A DNA stretch of 64,000 nt from Sinomonas sp. R1AF57 (GCF_002224485.1 NZ_CP022463.1:3020205-3084204), one strand, 5' to 3'; positions 17,060 to 24,947 are shown, counted from the stretch's first letter. A program made the numbers and translations. Notes: generated from the sequence alone by a model not told the origin.

Positions 17060-18607
17060 ATGACCACGCGCACGACGGCGCCCTCCCGCCCCCTGCCCGA
17101 CCTCGCGGCCCTGGCGGCGCTCGCCACCGGCACCGGACCCGCGCTCGAGGTGACGTCCCCGAGCGATGGGCGACCCCTCGGCGTCGTGCGCCAGGCCGAC
17201 GAGCGCGAAGTGGCGGCGGCCGTCCGCGCGGCGCGAGAGGCCCAGAAGGCCTGGGCCGCCCGGCCTCCTCGCGAGCGCGCGGCCGTCGCGCACCGGTTCG
17301 CGCGGCTCGTGCTGGATCGGCGGGACCAGATCCTGGACCTCCTGCAGGCCGAGACCGGCAAGGCCCGCATCGCCGCCCTCGAGGAGGTCCTCGACGCCTC
17401 CCGCACTGCGGCCTACTACGGCCATTCCGCGCCCGGACTGCTGCGGCCACGCGCGCGTCTGGGCGCACTGCCGTTCGTCACCAAGACGACCGAGCTGCGG
17501 CACCCCAAGGGCGTCGTCGGTGTCATCACTCCCTGGAACTACCCCTTCACCCTGCCGGCCTCGGACACGGTCCCCGCGCTGCTGGCGGGCAACGCCGTCT
17601 TCATCAAGCCCGATGAGAAGACCCCGTTCAGCGCGCTCCTCACCCTCGCGCTCCTGCGGGAGGCCGGGCTGCCGGAGGGGGTCGCTCAGGTGGTGGTCGG
17701 GCCGCGCGAGGTGACCGGGCCCGCCGTCGTCGACGCGGTCGACTTCGTCATGTTCACCGGCTCCACCGCCACCGGCCGGAAGGTCGCGGCGCGCTGCGGG
17801 GAGCGGCTCGTCGGCTTTTCCGCCGAGCTGGGCGGCAAGAACCCGCTCATCGTGCTCGAGGACGCGGACGTCCCTGCCGCCGCGGCAGGCGCCGCGCGCA
17901 CGTGCTTCGCGAACGCCGGGCAGCTGTGCATCGGGCCCGAGCGCATCTACATCCACGAGGCCGTGCGGGAGCGCTTCACCGGCCTGTTCCTGGACGAGGT
18001 GTCCCGGCTGCAGGTGGGCCCCGGATCGTCGTGGGAGATGCAGGTCGGCTCCCTCGCCTCGCCCGCCCAGCTCGCCAAGGTGCGCTCCCACGTGGACGAC
18101 GCCGTCGCGAAGGGCGCGCGGATCCTCGCCGGCGGCGCCGCCCGGCCCGAGCTCGGGCCGAACTTCTTCGCGCCCACCGTGCTCGCCGACGTCCCCGAGA
18201 CCGCGGTGCTCTGCCGCGAGGAGACCTTCGGCCCGGTCGTGGCGCTCTACCCGGCGGCGAGCGAGGAGGAGGCGTTCGCCCGCGCGAACGACAGCGGGTA
18301 CGGCCTCAACGCGAGCCTGTGGACCGCGCCCGCGCGGGGGCGGGAGCTCGGCGCCCGGATCGAGGCCGGGTCAGTGAACGTCAACGAGGGGTACGCCGCG
18401 GCCTGGGGCTCCCACTCGGCGGGGATGGGCGGCTGGAAGGAATCCGGGATGGGCCGGCGGCACGGGCCCGAGGGGCTCCTGAAGTACACCGAGTCCCAGA
18501 CCGTCGCCGTGCAGCGGCTGCCGATCGCCCCCTCCGGGCGCATGTCCGCCGAGCGGTTCGCCGATCTTGTGACCGCCGGGGTGCGGGTCATGAACCGCTT
18601 CCTCTGA
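17060..18607 (+). CDS. Succinate-semialdehyde dehydrogenase-type aldehyde dehydrogenase
   Basis: A 515-aa NAD(P)-dependent aldehyde dehydrogenase. The catalytic Glu256 (AELGGKN) and nucleophile Cys290 (AGQLCIGPER) are present, with GVVGVITPWNYPF and FTGSTATGRKVA of the cofactor fold. QLCIG is typical of actinobacterial succinate-semialdehyde dehydrogenases oxidising the semialdehyde to succinate. It starts at the ATG at 17060. It precedes an SDR gene by 53 nt, possibly co-transcribed. Other small aldehydes remain possible substrates. Confidence 0.88.
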   Translation: MTTRTTAPSRPLPDLAALAALATGTGPALEVTSPSDGRPLGVVRQADEREVAAAVRAAREAQKAWAARPPRERAAVAHRFARLVLDRRDQILDLLQAETGKARIAALEEVLDASRTAAYYGHSAPGLLRPRARLGALPFVTKTTELRHPKGVVGVITPWNYPFTLPASDTVPALLAGNAVFIKPDEKTPFSALLTLALLREAGLPEGVAQVVVGPREVTGPAVVDAVDFVMFTGSTATGRKVAARCGERLVGFSAELGGKNPLIVLEDADVPAAAAGAARTCFANAGQLCIGPERIYIHEAVRERFTGLFLDEVSRLQVGPGSSWEMQVGSLASPAQLAKVRSHVDDAVAKGARILAGGAARPELGPNFFAPTVLADVPETAVLCREETFGPVVALYPAASEEEAFARANDSGYGLNASLWTAPARGRELGARIEAGSVNVNEGYAAAWGSHSAGMGGWKESGMGRRHGPEGLLKYTESQTVAVQRLPIAPSGRMSAERFADLVTAGVRVMNRFL

Positions 18608-18660
18608 GCGGCAATCCCAACGGCGGCAATCCCACAGGACCCACGCTCGAGGAGGAGCAC

Positions 18661-19482
18661 ATGTACCGAGGAACCCGCCTGCGCGGCGCCCGCGTCCTGA
18701 TCACCGGCGGCGCGTCCGGCATCGGACGCCTCATGGCCCTCGAGGCCGCGCGGCGTGGTGCGGAGGTGGCCGTCTGGGACCTCGCGGACGACGGCGGCGC
18801 CTCGGTGGCCGCTGAGATCGTCGCCGCCGGGGGACTCGCCTCCGCCCACCGGGTGGACATCACCGACAGTTCCCGCGTGGCCGAGGCTGCCAGGGATACC
18901 GGGGACGTCGACGTGCTCGTGAACTGCGCAGGCGTGGTGGCCGGGAAGCCGCTGCTCGAGGCGACCGAGGAGTCCATCCGGCGCACGTTCGAGGTCAACA
19001 CGCTCGCCCCGTACTGGGTGACGCGGGCTTTCCTGCCCGGGATGATCGCCCGGGGAGGAGGCACCGTGGTGACGGTGGCGAGCGCGGCCGGGCTGATCGG
19101 CGTCGCACGCCAGACCGACTATTCGGCGAGCAAGTTCGCCGCCGTCGGCTTCACGGAGTCCCTGCGCGCCGAGCTGCGCGCCGACGGGCACGACGTCGGA
19201 ACGCTCCTCGTCTGCCCGTACTACATCAACACGGGGATGTTCGAGGGGGTCGAGACGAAGTTCCCGCGGCTCCTGCCGATCCTCGAGGAGCACGATGTGG
19301 CGCTCGCGGTCATCGACGGCATCGAGTCCGGGCGCGAGCAGATCATCCTGCCGCCGTTCGCCCGGCTCGTGCCGCTCATGCGGTTCCTTCCGACGCGCGC
19401 CTTCGACCGCGTGGCGGACTTCTTCGGCATCAACCACACGATGGACCACTTCGTGGGCCGGGCGCAGCAGAGCGTGCGCTGA
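18661..19482 (+). CDS. SDR family NAD(P)-dependent oxidoreductase (retinol-dehydrogenase-like)
   Basis: A 273-aa classical SDR. TGGASGIG near residues 15-22, NCAG, and the active-site Ser/Tyr/Lys as VASAAG and YSASKFA are present. The extended C-terminus, with LPPFARLVPLMRFLPTRAFDRV and an amphipathic tail, resembles actinobacterial SDRs related to membrane-associated DHRS/retinol dehydrogenases acting on lipophilic alcohols. GAGGAGGAG precedes the ATG. It lies just downstream of the aldehyde dehydrogenase, so an alcohol-aldehyde-acid sequence is possible. Confidence 0.85.
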   Translation: MYRGTRLRGARVLITGGASGIGRLMALEAARRGAEVAVWDLADDGGASVAAEIVAAGGLASAHRVDITDSSRVAEAARDTGDVDVLVNCAGVVAGKPLLEATEESIRRTFEVNTLAPYWVTRAFLPGMIARGGGTVVTVASAAGLIGVARQTDYSASKFAAVGFTESLRAELRADGHDVGTLLVCPYYINTGMFEGVETKFPRLLPILEEHDVALAVIDGIESGREQIILPPFARLVPLMRFLPTRAFDRVADFFGINHTMDHFVGRAQQSVR

Positions 19483-19537
19483 GCCGATCAGGCCTTCGGC
19501 CCTACCGGACGGCGCTCCGGGCCCCTAGCCTGTCCGC

Positions 19538-20296
19538 ATGACGACGGGGGTGCCGTTTGCCGGAAACGGGCAGGTCCATGGGCTGCTCGTGGGCCTCGGC
19601 GTGGCGGCGGCGCTCCTGTTCTACGCCCTCGAGAAGCGGCGCCGCGGCATGACCGACCCCCGGGTGTGGGCCCTGGCCGGGTTCGCCATCTCGTTCGGAG
19701 CCATCGGGGCGCGCCTCCTCACGTGGAACTTCGTCCGCCAGCCCTCCCTCGAGGAGTGGTGGATCGACGGCGACCGGAGCATCCTCGCCGGCCTCGTCGG
19801 GGCATGGCTCGGCGTGCATCTGGGGAAGCGGCTGCTCGGGTACCGGGGTTCCACGGGCGACCTGTTCGCGCCCGCCGTCGCGCTCTCGATGGCGATCGGC
19901 CGCGTCGGCTGCCTGCTCACGGAACTCCCCGGGACCCCGACCGGCGGCGACTGGGGGATCGTGCTCACGCCGGAGCAGGCCGCGATGTTCGGGGCGCAGG
20001 CCGGGGTCGGCCTGCACCCCTCGTTCGTGTACGAGATCGCGTTCCACGCGGCGGCGTTCCTCTTGATGTGGCGATTCCGCGACCGCCTAGCCCGTGCCGG
20101 GGACCTCTTCATCCTCTACGTGAGCGCTTACGCCCTCTTCCGGTTCGCCGTGGAGTTCGTCCGCGGCAACTCGATCCTCTGGCTGGGCCTGAGCGGCCCC
20201 CAGTGGTTCCTCCTGGTGATGCTCCCACTGCTCATGTGGCGGGTGTGGAAGGTCTTCGCGGCCCTGCGCCGCGCGCCCGCAGGGCAGGCGGCGTGA
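19538..20296 (+). CDS. Lgt-like (prolipoprotein diacylglyceryl transferase family) membrane protein, atypical
   Basis: A 252-aa protein with about seven membrane segments. SMAIGRVGC, GLHPSFVYEI and FRFAVEFVRGN align with Lgt signature regions, so phospholipid binding and transfer are plausible. The central loop where Lgt has His-Gly-Gly reads RSILAGLVG, so the catalytic-type His is absent, and the IGRIGN Asn is Cys. It may therefore not be a functional lipoprotein transferase. It opens a chain of overlapping genes leading to a radical SAM enzyme; the next gene begins in its stop codon (GTGA). A modified lipid or lipid-anchored product is an inference. Confidence 0.8.
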   Translation: MTTGVPFAGNGQVHGLLVGLGVAAALLFYALEKRRRGMTDPRVWALAGFAISFGAIGARLLTWNFVRQPSLEEWWIDGDRSILAGLVGAWLGVHLGKRLLGYRGSTGDLFAPAVALSMAIGRVGCLLTELPGTPTGGDWGIVLTPEQAAMFGAQAGVGLHPSFVYEIAFHAAAFLLMWRFRDRLARAGDLFILYVSAYALFRFAVEFVRGNSILWLGLSGPQWFLLVMLPLLMWRVWKVFAALRRAPAGQAA

Positions 20297-20646
20297 GCGG
20301 GACGTCCGGGCCTGCGGGGCCTGCGGAGCCCGCGGAGCCCGCAGGGCCCGGGCCCGAGAAGCGGGACCGGGGCGGCTTCCTCCCCATCGGCCTGGCGGTC
20401 GGCCTCGCATTCCTCTACCTCGTGGGCATCGTCTATATCGCACCCCGGGCGATTCCCCGGCAGAACTCCATTGCGCCGCTAACGGAGAACGTGCTCCTCT
20501 GGGCGCCCCTCGTGCTGTACGCGGTCGTCGCGGTCGTGCTGACGCTGGTGCGGCGGACGTCGATGACAGGGGCGGGACTGCTCATCGCCCTCGGCGTCTG
20601 GCTCCTGCTCGGAGGCGAGCTGTGCATCTCGGCGATGGTTGCGTGA
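20293..20646 (+). CDS. Small membrane protein with GxGLLI...C C-terminal signature (paralogue A)
   Basis: A 117-aa protein starting at a GTG overlapping the Lgt-like stop. A Pro/Ala/Glu-rich cytoplasmic N-terminus (about 30 residues) precedes three hydrophobic segments. The last one carries GLLIALGVWLLLGGELC near the end. The same C-terminal signature, GxGLLIxxGxWLxxGxxxC, appears in the proteins at 20969 and 23367, so this is one of three paralogues in the locus. No enzyme motif is seen. The shared terminal Cys in a small-residue context could be a modification or metal site. Confidence 0.7.
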   Translation: MSGTSGPAGPAEPAEPAGPGPEKRDRGGFLPIGLAVGLAFLYLVGIVYIAPRAIPRQNSIAPLTENVLLWAPLVLYAVVAVVLTLVRRTSMTGAGLLIALGVWLLLGGELCISAMVA

Positions 20647-20664
20647 AAGTGGAGGGCAGCCGGT

Positions 20665-20808
20665 ATGAGCGATGAAGAGCCCGCGCGTGACCGACGCGAA
20701 AGGTGGCGGGACGTCTTCCTCGCCGTCTTCGCCACCGTGCTCCTCATCGGCGTCGGTGTCTGGCTGCTCGTCTTCGTGGCCAATACCTGCTTCGGAGGCC
20801 TGGGATAG
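20665..20808 (+). CDS. Very small single-pass membrane protein, 47 aa
   Basis: A 47-aa ORF starting at ATG 20665 after GGAGGG. Charged residues (DEEPARDRRERWRD) are followed by one hydrophobic span and the ending NTCFGGLG. It sits 18 nt after the previous gene and 2 nt before the next, in a run of co-directional coupled genes, which supports its being real. The terminal Cys-x-Gly-Gly-Leu recurs in the next gene's protein (CIGGLAGG). It could be a subunit of a membrane complex or the substrate of a neighbouring enzyme; neither is shown. Confidence 0.6.
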   Translation: MSDEEPARDRRERWRDVFLAVFATVLLIGVGVWLLVFVANTCFGGLG

Positions 20809-20810
20809 CC

Positions 20811-20972
20811 ATGGAACCGGACGAGACTCGAGACCCCGGGGAGGACCGGGGAACGTCCCACGAGGAGGACAGGCCCCCCAGGGAGTTCGTCGGCGCACTC
20901 TTCGCTCTGGGAGCGTTCCTCGGCGGCGGCCCCTGCATTGGCGGTCTGGCCGGCGGAGGAGTCCTCGCATGA
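20811..20972 (+). CDS. Small Gly-rich peptide, 53 aa, acidic leader
   Basis: A 53-aa ORF starting at ATG 20811. The first 25 residues are Asp/Glu/Arg-rich, then REFVGALFALGAFLGGG leads into PCIGGLAGGGVLA. The acidic leader plus short Gly-rich, single-Cys tail next to a radical SAM gene is the shape of a RiPP precursor, though a small membrane subunit is equally possible. Its stop overlaps the next start (ATGA), so it belongs to the translated chain. Confidence 0.58.
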   Translation: MEPDETRDPGEDRGTSHEEDRPPREFVGALFALGAFLGGGPCIGGLAGGGVLA

Positions 20973-21313
20973 ACCGCGATCAGGAGCCCCGGGGCTTCAG
21001 CGGCGCCGCCCTCACGGCCGGCCTCTTCGGCGGTGCCCTCGTCCTAACGGCCGTCTACATCGTCCTCCTCGTCGGCCATGACCCCGTAAGCCAGGGAGGC
21101 GCTGGGCTGGGCCCCTCGCTCCTGCCCCTCGTCCTCTACCTTCTCGCCGCGTCGGCCCTCACATGGAACGAGGGAAGCCGCAGCTTCGGAGTCGGGCTGC
21201 TGATCAGCGTCGGTCTCTGGCTGCTGTTCGGCGGCGGGATCTGCATCGCCGGACTGTCCCGGGCCCCCTCGAATGCCGCAGCCTTCGCCTCACCCACAGG
21301 AGGAATCGCATGA
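20969..21313 (+). CDS. Small membrane protein with GxGLLI...C signature (paralogue B)
   Basis: A 114-aa protein with three hydrophobic segments, starting in the stop of the 53-aa gene. The third carries GVGLLISVGLWLLFGGGIC followed by IAGLSRAP and a flexible Ala/Ser tail. It shares its C-terminal signature and preceding LVLYLL segment with the proteins at 20293 and 23367. It overlaps the radical SAM gene by 4 nt, so stoichiometric expression with that enzyme is likely. No known domain is recognised. Confidence 0.7.
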   Translation: MNRDQEPRGFSGAALTAGLFGGALVLTAVYIVLLVGHDPVSQGGAGLGPSLLPLVLYLLAASALTWNEGSRSFGVGLLISVGLWLLFGGGICIAGLSRAPSNAAAFASPTGGIA

Positions 21314-22947
21314 AGACCTCAACCACCCGCCGGGCGCCCCTCGGGCCGGGCCAGCCGCTGCGCGGCGACCGGATCCACCGGTACGTCACCGCATTCTGTC
21401 CCGAGTGCCACAAGGAGAACCCGCCGCTCGCGCAGGTGAGGCGGCTCTCGGGGGCGCTGCTCGTGCGGGACGGACGGGTGTGGCTCGAGCGAGGGTGCCC
21501 CGACCATGGGCTCGTCCGGACCATGTACGACGAGTCCCCCGAGATCCTTGCCTACCTCGAGAAGTGGCAGGCGCCCACCAAGCAGCACGTGCCCGACGCC
21601 GTCGGCAACTACCGGCCCATCCCCGAGGCCTACGCCTACGGGCTCCCGGCCATGCAGACGCAGCACACGTGCATCCTGCTCCAGGACGTGATCGAGCACT
21701 GCAACCTGCGCTGCCCCACGTGCTTCACCGCGTCAGGGCCGAAGCTGCAGGGCGTTGCGCCGCTGGCGGAGGTGCTCGCCAACGTCGACACGCGGCTGTC
21801 GCGCGAGAACGGCCGGATCGACGTCCTCATGCTCTCTGGGGGCGAGCCCACGCTCTACCCGTATCTGGGAGAGCTGCTCGAGGAGCTGGCGGCCCGGCCG
21901 ATTGTGCGGATCATGGTCAACAGCAACGGCCTGCTCATCGCCACCGACGACGGCCTCCTCGAGACTCTCACGAAGCACCGCGAGCGGGTCGAGGTCTACC
22001 TCCAGTACGACGGGCCGTCCAAGGAGTCCTCCGTGTACCACCGCGGCGGGGACCTCACACGGTTCAAGGACCTCGCCATCTCGCGCCTCTCCGAGGCCGG
22101 CGTCTTCACGACCCTCACCATGACCGCGACCCTCGGAGTGAACGACGGCGAGATCGGCGACGTCGTGATGCGGGCCCTCGACACCCCGTACATGGGCGGC
22201 GTCGCGCTCCAGCCGGTCTTCGGCTCCGGCCGCGGCCATGGCATCGACGCCATGGACCGGCTCACCCACGGCGGCGTCCTGGCCCGGCTCGAGGAACAGA
22301 CCGGCGGCGTCGTCTCGTGGCACGACCTCACCGCACTCCCCTGCTCCCACCCGCACTGCGCGTCGGTGGGCTACATGCTCAAGGACGACTCCGGCGTCTG
22401 GCGCTCCCTCGCCCAGCTCATCGGCCACGACCGGCTGCTCACCTGGCTCCAGCTCGACCCGGACTCCCTCGCGAACCGGATCGCTGACAGCGCCCTGCCG
22501 CTGGGCATGCGCTCCATCATGAAGTCCTCCCTGCTGGACCTCCTGAGCGAACAGTCCTCCCTCTCCCACCCCAGCACCGCCGAGCTCTGGAAGAACATCT
22601 GCACCCAGTGCGACCTCGGCATCGGCACCCTCTCGACCCTCGCCATGGGATCCCTGCCGGGCCAGTACCAGCGGCTGCGGAAGCTGCTCGCCGAGCGCGT
22701 CACACGCATCACCGTCAAGCCGTTCATGGACATCTCGACCATGATCGAGGAGCGGCTCATGCAGTGCTGCGTCCATGTGGGCACCAAGTCCGAGGACGAC
22801 GCCCACCAGTGCGCCCCCTTCTGCGCCGTTCAGGCCTGGCCGCAGCTCGCCCGCCAGCGAATGAGCACCGCGACCGGCGCCGCCCTGCCGGAAGGCCACC
22901 GCCGCGAGCCGGTCGCGGTGACGCTGGGGTCGCGGGGGTCGCTGTGA
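21310..22947 (+). CDS. Radical SAM protein with extra Cys clusters (MJ0619/tetraether-synthase-like)
   Basis: A 545-aa radical SAM enzyme. The SAM cluster motif is CNLRCPTC (Cys131, Cys135, Cys138), followed by LSGGEPTLYP. An N-terminal CPEC (30-33) and GCPDHG (Cys63) form a rubredoxin-like site. Further cysteines occur in CSHPHC, CTQCDLG, and CCVHV...CAPFC, suggesting auxiliary clusters. This layout matches MJ0619-type proteins, whose archaeal member Tes joins lipid chains by radical C-C bonds. With an Lgt-like protein upstream, action on a lipid or lipidated substrate is attractive but inferred; peptide modification is the alternative. It overlaps genes on both sides. Confidence 0.85.
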   Translation: MKTSTTRRAPLGPGQPLRGDRIHRYVTAFCPECHKENPPLAQVRRLSGALLVRDGRVWLERGCPDHGLVRTMYDESPEILAYLEKWQAPTKQHVPDAVGNYRPIPEAYAYGLPAMQTQHTCILLQDVIEHCNLRCPTCFTASGPKLQGVAPLAEVLANVDTRLSRENGRIDVLMLSGGEPTLYPYLGELLEELAARPIVRIMVNSNGLLIATDDGLLETLTKHRERVEVYLQYDGPSKESSVYHRGGDLTRFKDLAISRLSEAGVFTTLTMTATLGVNDGEIGDVVMRALDTPYMGGVALQPVFGSGRGHGIDAMDRLTHGGVLARLEEQTGGVVSWHDLTALPCSHPHCASVGYMLKDDSGVWRSLAQLIGHDRLLTWLQLDPDSLANRIADSALPLGMRSIMKSSLLDLLSEQSSLSHPSTAELWKNICTQCDLGIGTLSTLAMGSLPGQYQRLRKLLAERVTRITVKPFMDISTMIEERLMQCCVHVGTKSEDDAHQCAPFCAVQAWPQLARQRMSTATGAALPEGHRREPVAVTLGSRGSL

Positions 22948-23324
22948 GCAGCGAAGAGGACGCCCGGCGCATCGCTGCCGGCCCGCCTCCCTCCGAGCTG
23001 GTGGGCACGGCGCACGACGACGGGCCGCACCTGGGCGAGCAGCCGCCGTCGTCCGTCTCCGGATCGCAGGCGACGGCGCCGTACGACCCGCTGCGGCTGT
23101 GCATCTTCGCGACCATCGCGCTGCTGGGCTGGCTCGCGGGGCCCGTGGCGCTCGTGGTGTTCGCGGGCGTCGGGTTCGCCGGGTACTGGAAGGCGCGCCG
23201 CGCGGGACTCACCCGCTCCAAGTGCTACCTGCGGGACACGCGGCTCGTCCTCGCCTACCTCGCGGCGCTGACGGCGGCGGGGCTGTGGGGCATCTACTCG
23301 CTCGTGGCTGGTGTGGGACGCTGA
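22944..23324 (+). CDS. Small two-TM membrane protein in the radical SAM locus
   Basis: A 126-aa protein starting with GTG in the radical SAM stop (GTGA). About 45 hydrophilic residues are followed by DPLRLCIFATIALLGWLAG, a Gly-rich hairpin, a basic loop (KARRAGLTRSKCYLRDTR) and a final span ending SLVAGVGR. The ending AGVGR also terminates the protein at 23367, suggesting relatedness. No enzyme motif is present. The overlap indicates co-translation with the radical SAM enzyme. Confidence 0.7.
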   Translation: MSSEEDARRIAAGPPPSELVGTAHDDGPHLGEQPPSSVSGSQATAPYDPLRLCIFATIALLGWLAGPVALVVFAGVGFAGYWKARRAGLTRSKCYLRDTRLVLAYLAALTAAGLWGIYSLVAGVGR

Positions 23325-23366
23325 CTCTGGCCGAATCGTTCGGCAGAGCTGACAAGGGGGAACGCC

Positions 23367-23732
23367 GTGAGCCAAGGACCGCCGCAGTACCCGCCGCCGG
23401 GCTCCTGGCCGCCGCCGGAGCAGTGGCCCCAGCGGCCCCCGGGGCCTCCGCCGAGGCCGCCGGGAGGTGGCTCCATGGTCCTCGGGCTCGTGGTGGGGAT
23501 CCTGGTGCTCGGCGGCCTCGGCTGGCTGACCTTCTACACGGCCGCGACCTCGATCCCGGTCGTGAGCGTGGTGGCTCCCTGGCTCATCCCGGCCTACCTC
23601 GTGGCCGCCGTGACGCTGGCCCTGATCCGGACGACCACCCGGTTCGGCTCGGGCCTGCTCATCGCGATCGGCGCATGGTTGGTCATCGGGGCGGGCCTGT
23701 GCGTGGCGCTCATCGCCGGAGTGGGGCGCTGA
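23367..23732 (+). CDS. Pro-rich small membrane protein with GxGLLI...C signature (paralogue C)
   Basis: A 121-aa protein starting at GTG 23367 after AAGGGGG. The first 35 residues are Pro/Gly-rich (PPPGSWPPPEQWPQRPP). Three membrane segments follow, the last with GSGLLIAIGAWLVIGAGLC and the end ALIAGVGR. The C-terminal signature matches the proteins at 20293 and 20969. It is the last gene of the locus, 42 nt after the preceding one. The Pro-rich N-terminus may mediate protein contacts. Confidence 0.7.
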   Translation: MSQGPPQYPPPGSWPPPEQWPQRPPGPPPRPPGGGSMVLGLVVGILVLGGLGWLTFYTAATSIPVVSVVAPWLIPAYLVAAVTLALIRTTTRFGSGLLIAIGAWLVIGAGLCVALIAGVGR

Positions 23733-23754
23733 CGGTAGGCCCGCCCCCGGCCGG

Positions 23755-24030
23755 CTACTGCTCCTTGCCGTTGAAGGCGGGATCGTCGCTCGCGTCCCCG
23801 CCGCGGAGGTCGGCATCCGGAACATCGATGCCCGCCGCGGCCTCGTCGAGACCGGGCACGCCCTCGGGGATGTCCTGCTTCTCGGCCTGGACGCCGTGCG
23901 CCTGCTCGCGGATGAGCCGCTGCTCCTCGGAGAAGCGGATGTCGTTGGCCTCTTCGCCCGAATCCTGGGGCTCGACCGTCTCCGACTGGTAGTCGTTGTC
24001 GCTTGCGTTCCCGCCGGTGTTCTCAGTCAT
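23755..24030 (-). CDS. Small acidic hypothetical protein, paralogue of 5412-5612 protein
   Basis: A 91-aa strongly acidic, hydrophilic protein starting at ATG 24030. ANDIRFSEEQRLIREQ in the middle matches ALRFTEEERLIHEQ of the 66-aa protein at 5412. The C-terminal half (IPEGVPGLDEAAAGIDVPD) looks disordered. Function is unknown. It converges on the membrane-protein chain, 22 nt from the last stop there. Confidence 0.65.
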   Translation of the reverse strand: MTENTGGNASDNDYQSETVEPQDSGEEANDIRFSEEQRLIREQAHGVQAEKQDIPEGVPGLDEAAAGIDVPDADLRGGDASDDPAFNGKEQ

Positions 24031-24103
24031 GGCCCACCGCTACCCCGGGCCTTCCGCGGTCAATCACTGCGACCCGCGCCGGGTGGGCACCGAGGTGTGT
24101 TCC

Positions 24104-24236
24104 GAACTCCCCAGCTTCCAGGGCCGAACTCCCCAGCTTCGGGCGGTCATGCCCGCGACACGCCGGGCAGAATCAGCGACACGCCGGTACGCGACGACTA
24201 AAGCTGGGGAACTCTGCACCCAATGCTGGGGAAGTC
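24104..24236. repeat. Short direct and inverted repeats in a gene-free stretch
   Basis: Within the 244-nt gap between the acidic protein and the GntR gene, GAACTCCCCAGCTT occurs twice (24104-24117 and 24126-24139), GACACGCCGG occurs twice, and AAGCTGGGGAACTC (24201-24214) and GCTGGGGAAG (near 24225) appear in the opposite sense. The CCCCAGCTT/AAGCTGGGG arms could pair. No gene is seen here. It looks like a small intergenic repeat, possibly acting as a terminator between convergent transcripts. Confidence 0.45.
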
Positions 24237-24274
24237 GGTACAGCGCGCGCGCCGGGCGGAGGCGCCCAGCCCCG

Positions 24275-24925
24275 TCAGCTGACGAGGTTCTCCGAGGCGG
24301 CGTCCATGTGGGACAGGATGGTCTCCCGGGCGGTGACGGCGTCGCCGGACTCGATGGCGTCCACGATCTCGCGGTGCCGCGCGACGCTCATGTTGCTCGT
24401 CGCCCGCTCGAGGCCGGCGAACATAATGGACATCCGGATCGACCCCTCGAGGGACTGCCACTGGTGGAGGAGGGTCTCGTTGCCGGAGAGCCTGCAGAGG
24501 AGCCGGTGGAAGTCCAGGTCCGCCTCGATGCGGTCCTCGAGGGAGCGGTCGGCGGCGTCGGCCATGAGCTCGAGCGCCTCGCGCAGTTCCCCGACGGCCT
24601 TGGCGCGGCGGGGCTGGTCGATGAGCGTGCGGGCGGCGAGGGATTCCAGCGCGGCACGCACCGAGAAGATGTCCCGGATCTCCTTCTCGTCGAGGTGGCG
24701 CACGCTCAGCCGGCCGCGGGGGCCGGCGGACGCCAGGCCCTCCTGCTCGAGCTGCCGCAGCGCCTCGCGGAGCGTGCCGCGGCTGATGCCGAGCATCTCC
24801 GAGAGCTCGGTCTCGACCAGGTGCCGGCCCGGCTCCAGCTCGCCGGAAGTGATGGCGCGGCGCAGGGCGGTCACAGCCTGTTCGCGCAGGCTCTTCTTCT
24901 CGAGCCCCAGCAGTGACGCGGTCAT
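24275..24925 (-). CDS. GntR family (FadR/FCD) transcriptional regulator
   Basis: A 216-aa repressor-type protein. Residues 15-75 form the winged helix (REQAVTALRRAI, EMLGISRGTLREALRQLE); residues about 85-205 form an FCD ligand domain with DFHRLLCRLSGN and RHREIVDAI carrying metal-binding Asp/His residues. ATG 24925 is preferred because AGAGGGGG precedes it; an upstream ATG at 24955 lacks a ribosome site. It lies downstream of the transketolase genes and probably regulates this sugar locus through the palindromes at 28369-28453. Confidence 0.87.
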   Translation of the reverse strand: MTASLLGLEKKSLREQAVTALRRAITSGELEPGRHLVETELSEMLGISRGTLREALRQLEQEGLASAGPRGRLSVRHLDEKEIRDIFSVRAALESLAARTLIDQPRRAKAVGELREALELMADAADRSLEDRIEADLDFHRLLCRLSGNETLLHQWQSLEGSIRMSIMFAGLERATSNMSVARHREIVDAIESGDAVTARETILSHMDAASENLVS

Positions 24926-24947
24926 GGCCACGCCCCCTCTCGTGTCG

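Noticed and set aside
24031-24274. Hidden small gene in the gap before the GntR gene
   Set aside because: Frames here are short, lack ribosome sites and are interrupted by the CCCCAGCTT repeats.
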